Assembly: GCA_006383075.2 (NCBI GenBank)
Contig: SMNH02000002.1
Coordinates: 383,127-447,126 of the forward strand
Source: Kordia sp. TARA_039_SRF
Lineage (GTDB): Bacteria; Bacteroidota; Bacteroidia; Flavobacteriales; Flavobacteriaceae
Length of the DNA stretch: 64,000 nt
Reading direction: 5' to 3'
The position numbers and the translations under genes are program-made. The notes below the pieces were generated by a model, which was given only the letters and a program-made list of their open reading frames with translations, was not told the DNA's origin and did no database searches. Below are positions 61,012 through 64,000 of this stretch, in pieces (position 1 is the stretch's first letter; each line of letters opens with the position of its first letter).

Positions 61012-61590
61012 CTAAAATACGCCTGTAGCAACATCGCCAATGTCACTAGTACTGATATCTGTTTTGGTACATTTTCCGCCGTTATTACATGGTGAACAAT
61101 ATGGCAAATCATTATTATCATGATCGTATTTTACAGCGCATCCTGTAGATTCGTCTGCGCAATCAGAAGTTGTACATGTTATTCTTCGGTTGGCAACTAA
61201 GACATGCGAAGCAGACGCAGTAGCTTTTGCATTGGATTTTATCGCCTCTACATAAAACGAAGTACGATACATTTTTCCTTCAAACAATAAATTGTATGCA
61301 CCATCATCAATACTCACTACATATACATTTGTATAGTTTTCTTCAATACCTGCATAGGTTTTCATATTCTGACTCAGTGCATTTACTGCCTTTTTTGTGT
61401 CAATAGTAAGCACAGGCGTTCCATCTTTGATGTGCCCAATTTCAACCCAATTGGCATCTGTTACTGTCAATTTTGATTTTGCCGAATTTGCATCGGTAGC
61501 TTTTGTGGTTTCTTGATCACTTGTACATCCGATTAGTAAAAAACTACATACAAGCGCGATTACGGATAGGTTTTTAAATCTTTTTTTCAT
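61012..61590 (-). CDS. Cys-rich lipoprotein, unrecognised
   Basis: The product has 192 residues. The signal ends CSFLLIGC-TSDQ. The middle is beta-rich (VTDANWVEIGHIKDGTPVL, YTNVYVVSIDDGAYNLL, EGKMYRTSFYVEA). The last 55 residues contain seven Cys in a C-x5-C-x6-C..C-x2-C-x5-C style pattern (ITCTTSDCADESTGC; YCSPCNNGGKC). That resembles metal- or disulfide-stabilised small domains. No family is recognised and it is monocistronic. Confidence 0.8.
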   Translation of the reverse strand: MKKRFKNLSVIALVCSFLLIGCTSDQETTKATDANSAKSKLTVTDANWVEIGHIKDGTPVLTIDTKKAVNALSQNMKTYAGIEENYTNVYVVSIDDGAYNLLFEGKMYRTSFYVEAIKSNAKATASASHVLVANRRITCTTSDCADESTGCAVKYDHDNNDLPYCSPCNNGGKCTKTDISTSDIGDVATGVF

Positions 61591-61927
61591 TGGTTGGTAG
61601 ATTAATGCCCTTATTTTTTTGATAAGTTGACATATTGATATTCAACTCACTACGCATTTTCAGAATATACTTAAAGCTCGGAATACTTTTTAGTTTTACT
61701 TGGTGCTGAATTCATTTCCACCATTTTTCATACTGTGAGGCGTCAACACACGTATTCCGACAGTTATTGTACTTTAAGTTTATAGAAGTTTTAATATTCA
61801 AATTACACTTTGAATACTCTTAAAGCTACAAAATATACACTAATAATCAAACAGTTACGCAAGAATTAACGTTTACACTTATGATTATTTCCATTAAAAT
61901 TTGTGAAGATGTATTTAAAAAGCAGTC
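61591..61927. other. 337-bp AT-rich intergenic region
   Basis: I see no gene, tRNA or repeat of the families described here. It lies between two minus-strand genes and presumably holds the promoter of the lipoprotein gene, but I could not identify an exact -7 box. Confidence 0.6.
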
Positions 61928-62482
61928 TTATCCCGAATACCCAAAACTCTTTTCTGGAATTTTACCGACTACTCCTTCGTAGAATTTGTGAATGTACGCA
62001 AAGTCAGCTTTGATATTGTCCGTAGGATAAAAAGGCGTGTCAATTTTGACTTCTTTTTTCCCAAAATCGAAAGCTACTAACGTAATAGGCACTTTAGCTT
62101 CTTTGGCAATATAATAGAATCCCGTACGAAGTTCAGTAACGAGATTTCGTGTTCCTTCGGGCGCTAGCGTCAGACGAAACTCTTTTTTTTCTTTAAATAT
62201 AGAAGCAATCGCTTGTACTTTGTTTTGTCCTGGTGTTCTGTCAATAGGCGCGCCACCTGTCCAACGAAAATACCATCCGAACGGAAACTTAAAAAGCTCT
62301 TTTTTAGCGATGTAATTGATTTTTGTTTTGGTGATGCTTCTAATCATTAAGCCAATATAGAAATCGTGCCAACTTGTGTGTGGAACTACCGCAATGATGC
62401 ATTTTTTAACTTCTTTAGAAAAAGAACCTTTAATTTTCCAACCAAGAAGCTTAAAGTAAATAAATTTATAGATAGTACGCAT
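61928..62482 (-). CDS. Lysophospholipid acyltransferase (PlsC-like), short form
   Basis: This 184-residue protein carries the catalytic HTSWHDFYIG (H-x4-D), the acceptor region APEGTRNLV and VPITLVAFDF. It is shorter than typical PlsC and lacks an N-terminal membrane helix of the usual length. A second, longer family member is at 27687. It probably acylates a phospholipid precursor, but the substrate is uncertain. Confidence 0.87.
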   Translation of the reverse strand: MRTIYKFIYFKLLGWKIKGSFSKEVKKCIIAVVPHTSWHDFYIGLMIRSITKTKINYIAKKELFKFPFGWYFRWTGGAPIDRTPGQNKVQAIASIFKEKKEFRLTLAPEGTRNLVTELRTGFYYIAKEAKVPITLVAFDFGKKEVKIDTPFYPTDNIKADFAYIHKFYEGVVGKIPEKSFGYSG

Positions 62483-62821
62483 AGTTTGGGGATTTAGTTT
62501 TTAGGCGATTGATTTTGCCGTAAAGGTACGGAAGTTTGCAAGATTGAACTATTTTATTACTGTACTTTTTAAAAGTAGAAAATTTAAACATGTAGTATTT
62601 TTACTATTTTTATTAAAGAAAATTTTTAATTTTAAAATATTATCCTATTTTTGTCACTCATACAATTCTTAAATAAATAAATAAATGCTATTTTCCGTTT
62701 TTGATGATTGTACTCCCCAAAATTACAATACTTCTACGCGATTTTTTATTCATTTAGGTATTTAGTAGCCTATACAATCTCCCGCTGAATACTAATATTA
62801 ATTTTTAACAAATACCTACTT
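62483..62821. other. 339-bp leader region of the final gene
   Basis: It contains an exact -7 box TATTTTTG (62646-62653), about 170 bases before the final gene. A 26-codon open frame with an A-rich upstream sequence lies at 62685-62765. Otherwise it is AT-rich without repeats. Confidence 0.55.
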
Positions 62822-64000
62822 ATGAACAAACAAACATTGACTATGCTAATTTTATTAATTAGCGCGTATTCTTTTGGGCAAATTTCCTTTGAAAAAGGCT
62901 ATTACATCAACGATTCGGGAGCTAAAATTGATTGCTATATTAAGAATATGGATTGGAAAAACAATCCTACTGAATTTCAGTACAAATTATCCAAAAATTC
63001 AGAAAAACAAACCGCTACCATGAATACCGTAAAGTCTTTTGAGATTTTTAACGGTCCCAAGTACGAACGCTTTTTCTTAGCGATTGATACTTCCAAACAA
63101 GACTTGGATGATATGGACACTGCCGAATTACCAAAATATGAAAATAAAGAACTCTTTTTAAAAGTGTTATTAGAAGGAAAAGTATCCTTGTATTCGTATG
63201 TGAATGGTAACATGCGAAAGTATTTTATACAGAAAGATGATGGCAAAGTGAAACAATTAGTCTACAAAAAGTATATGGCAACCAATTCGCGAATAGCAGA
63301 AAATACTACCTATAAAAAGCAGTTGTGGGACATGCTAAAATGTGGAAATCTTACTAAAAAGGCAAAAACCGTTTCGTATACTAAAAACAGTCTTTTAAAA
63401 ATCATAAAAGCGTATAACAATTGTGAAAACAGTAAAATTGTGAATTATGATGAACGAACGAAAATAGATCCCTGGAATATTTCCGTAAAACCAGGAATTA
63501 ATTTTTCTCATGTTGAAATTAAGAATTCTAATCTTGTAGAATTTGATCCTTCGTTTGGAAATCAAACTAATTTCCAACTAGGTGTAGAATTTGAATATAT
63601 TTTTGGTTTCAACAGAAACAAATGGTCTATTGTTGCCGAACCAACCTACGTTTCATCATTTAGTGCCGACCAAGAAGTTGTGTATCTTGAAACGTCTTCA
63701 GGACAGCTTTCAACCAAAGCAGTTATAGAAAACTATTCAAATATAGAGATTCCATTAGGGTTTCGATATTATTCGTTTTTGAGCAATTCTTCTAAATTGT
63801 TTTTTAATGCTTTTTTTATGTTAAACATTAAACTTGATGGCGCATTATATGCAGAACGAAGAGAATTGCTAGATGACGAATTGGAGCCTAAAGGAAATTT
63901 AGCGTTTGGCATTGGCTATAAATATAAAGATACGTATAGCATTGAATTTAGATACCGAGCACCAAGGCAATTATATCAAACAAATTCAATATTTGGAACT
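62822..64000 (+). CDS. Exported beta-barrel family protein, copy 2, 3' end missing
   Basis: The frame is open to the window's end, giving 393 residues so far. The signal MNKQTLTMLILLISAYSFG precedes QISFEKGYYIN. Paralogous blocks shared with the protein at 29992 are FEKGYYIN, IDCYIKNMDW, PTEFQYKLSKN, LLEGKVSLYSY and later IPLGFRYYSF. The downstream part resembles an outer-membrane barrel. The two loci probably belong to one expanded family. Confidence 0.87.
   Translation, partial: MNKQTLTMLILLISAYSFGQISFEKGYYINDSGAKIDCYIKNMDWKNNPTEFQYKLSKNSEKQTATMNTVKSFEIFNGPKYERFFLAIDTSKQDLDDMDTAELPKYENKELFLKVLLEGKVSLYSYVNGNMRKYFIQKDDGKVKQLVYKKYMATNSRIAENTTYKKQLWDMLKCGNLTKKAKTVSYTKNSLLKIIKAYNNCENSKIVNYDERTKIDPWNISVKPGINFSHVEIKNSNLVEFDPSFGNQTNFQLGVEFEYIFGFNRNKWSIVAEPTYVSSFSADQEVVYLETSSGQLSTKAVIENYSNIEIPLGFRYYSFLSNSSKLFFNAFFMLNIKLDGALYAERRELLDDELEPKGNLAFGIGYKYKDTYSIEFRYRAPRQLYQTNSIFGT

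Overview
The window is a stretch of chromosome from a low-GC member of the Bacteroidota, most likely Flavobacteriaceae. Signs of this are: many upstream regions with a TAnnTTTG -7 box (a few with TTG or TTTG 19-21 bases further upstream) and A-rich leaders in place of Shine-Dalgarno sites; a TonB-dependent receptor with an N-terminal carboxypeptidase-like domain; many SPII lipoproteins; a LETM1-related protein; a udk-divIC-mutA-mutB cluster; and two small precursors whose leader resembles Bacteroidota class I lanthipeptide-type leaders. A Kordia-like organism is an inference only. I see no prophage, insertion sequence, CRISPR array, rRNA or complete mobile element.

Layout. 1-7.5 kb: the end of a large BNR/Asp-box repeat protein, an S9 lipoprotein peptidase, a lipoprotein Cu/Zn superoxide dismutase, a LETM1-related protein and a small beta-barrel. 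7.5-11.2 kb (minus): a LytTR response regulator, two 2TM-domain proteins, a LytS-type kinase carrying a third 2TM domain, and a TPR-like exported protein. 11.6-16.3 kb: small membrane proteins, a phosphatidylserine-decarboxylase-like enzyme, a GNAT acetyltransferase, an unrecognised lipoprotein and a DinB-like protein. 16.3-20 kb: an AraC regulator divergent from an AldB/ExaC-type aldehyde dehydrogenase plus DUF779. 20.2-27.6 kb: TonB receptor, a four-gene membrane operon with two YhhN proteins, type II NADH dehydrogenase, and an ECF sigma operon ending in a small exported peptide. 27.7-31.9 kb: PlsC acyltransferase, CoA-type Nudix hydrolase, cyclophilin lipoprotein, beta-barrel family member, TRIC channel. 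31.9-39 kb: RDD / SpoIIM / membrane protein / DUF4129 / DUF4350 / MoxR / DUF58. 39-49.6 kb: first lanthipeptide-like precursor, DUF2141, dps/oxyR, AIM24 family, DUF4442, a DUF4870-PadR-PspC-GIN cluster, trxB and the second precursor. 49.7-53.5 kb: a three-gene module of unknown function, an SDR/TetR pair and a lipoprotein. 53.7-64 kb: a secreted ricin-like/Fn3-like protein, tRNA-Pro, udk-divIC-mutAB, a Cys-rich lipoprotein, an acyltransferase and the start of a second copy of the beta-barrel family seen near 30 kb.

Functionally most of it is housekeeping: propionyl/methylmalonyl-CoA metabolism (mutAB), peroxide defence (oxyR/dps, sodC, trxB), envelope sensing (LytTR/2TM, PadR/PspC/GIN, ECF operon, MoxR/DUF58) and lipid modification. 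The less ordinary parts are the two Cys-rich precursors with no modification enzyme in view, the three-gene module at 49.7-51.4 kb, the 2TM triplication, and several families of intergenic repeats. One of these has a near-invariant loop and stems that covary between copies. Two regulatory regions are unusually readable: the SDR promoter bracketed by two GGAA-N6-TTCC/T sites, and the AraC/aldehyde dehydrogenase divergent region with nested direct and inverted repeats.
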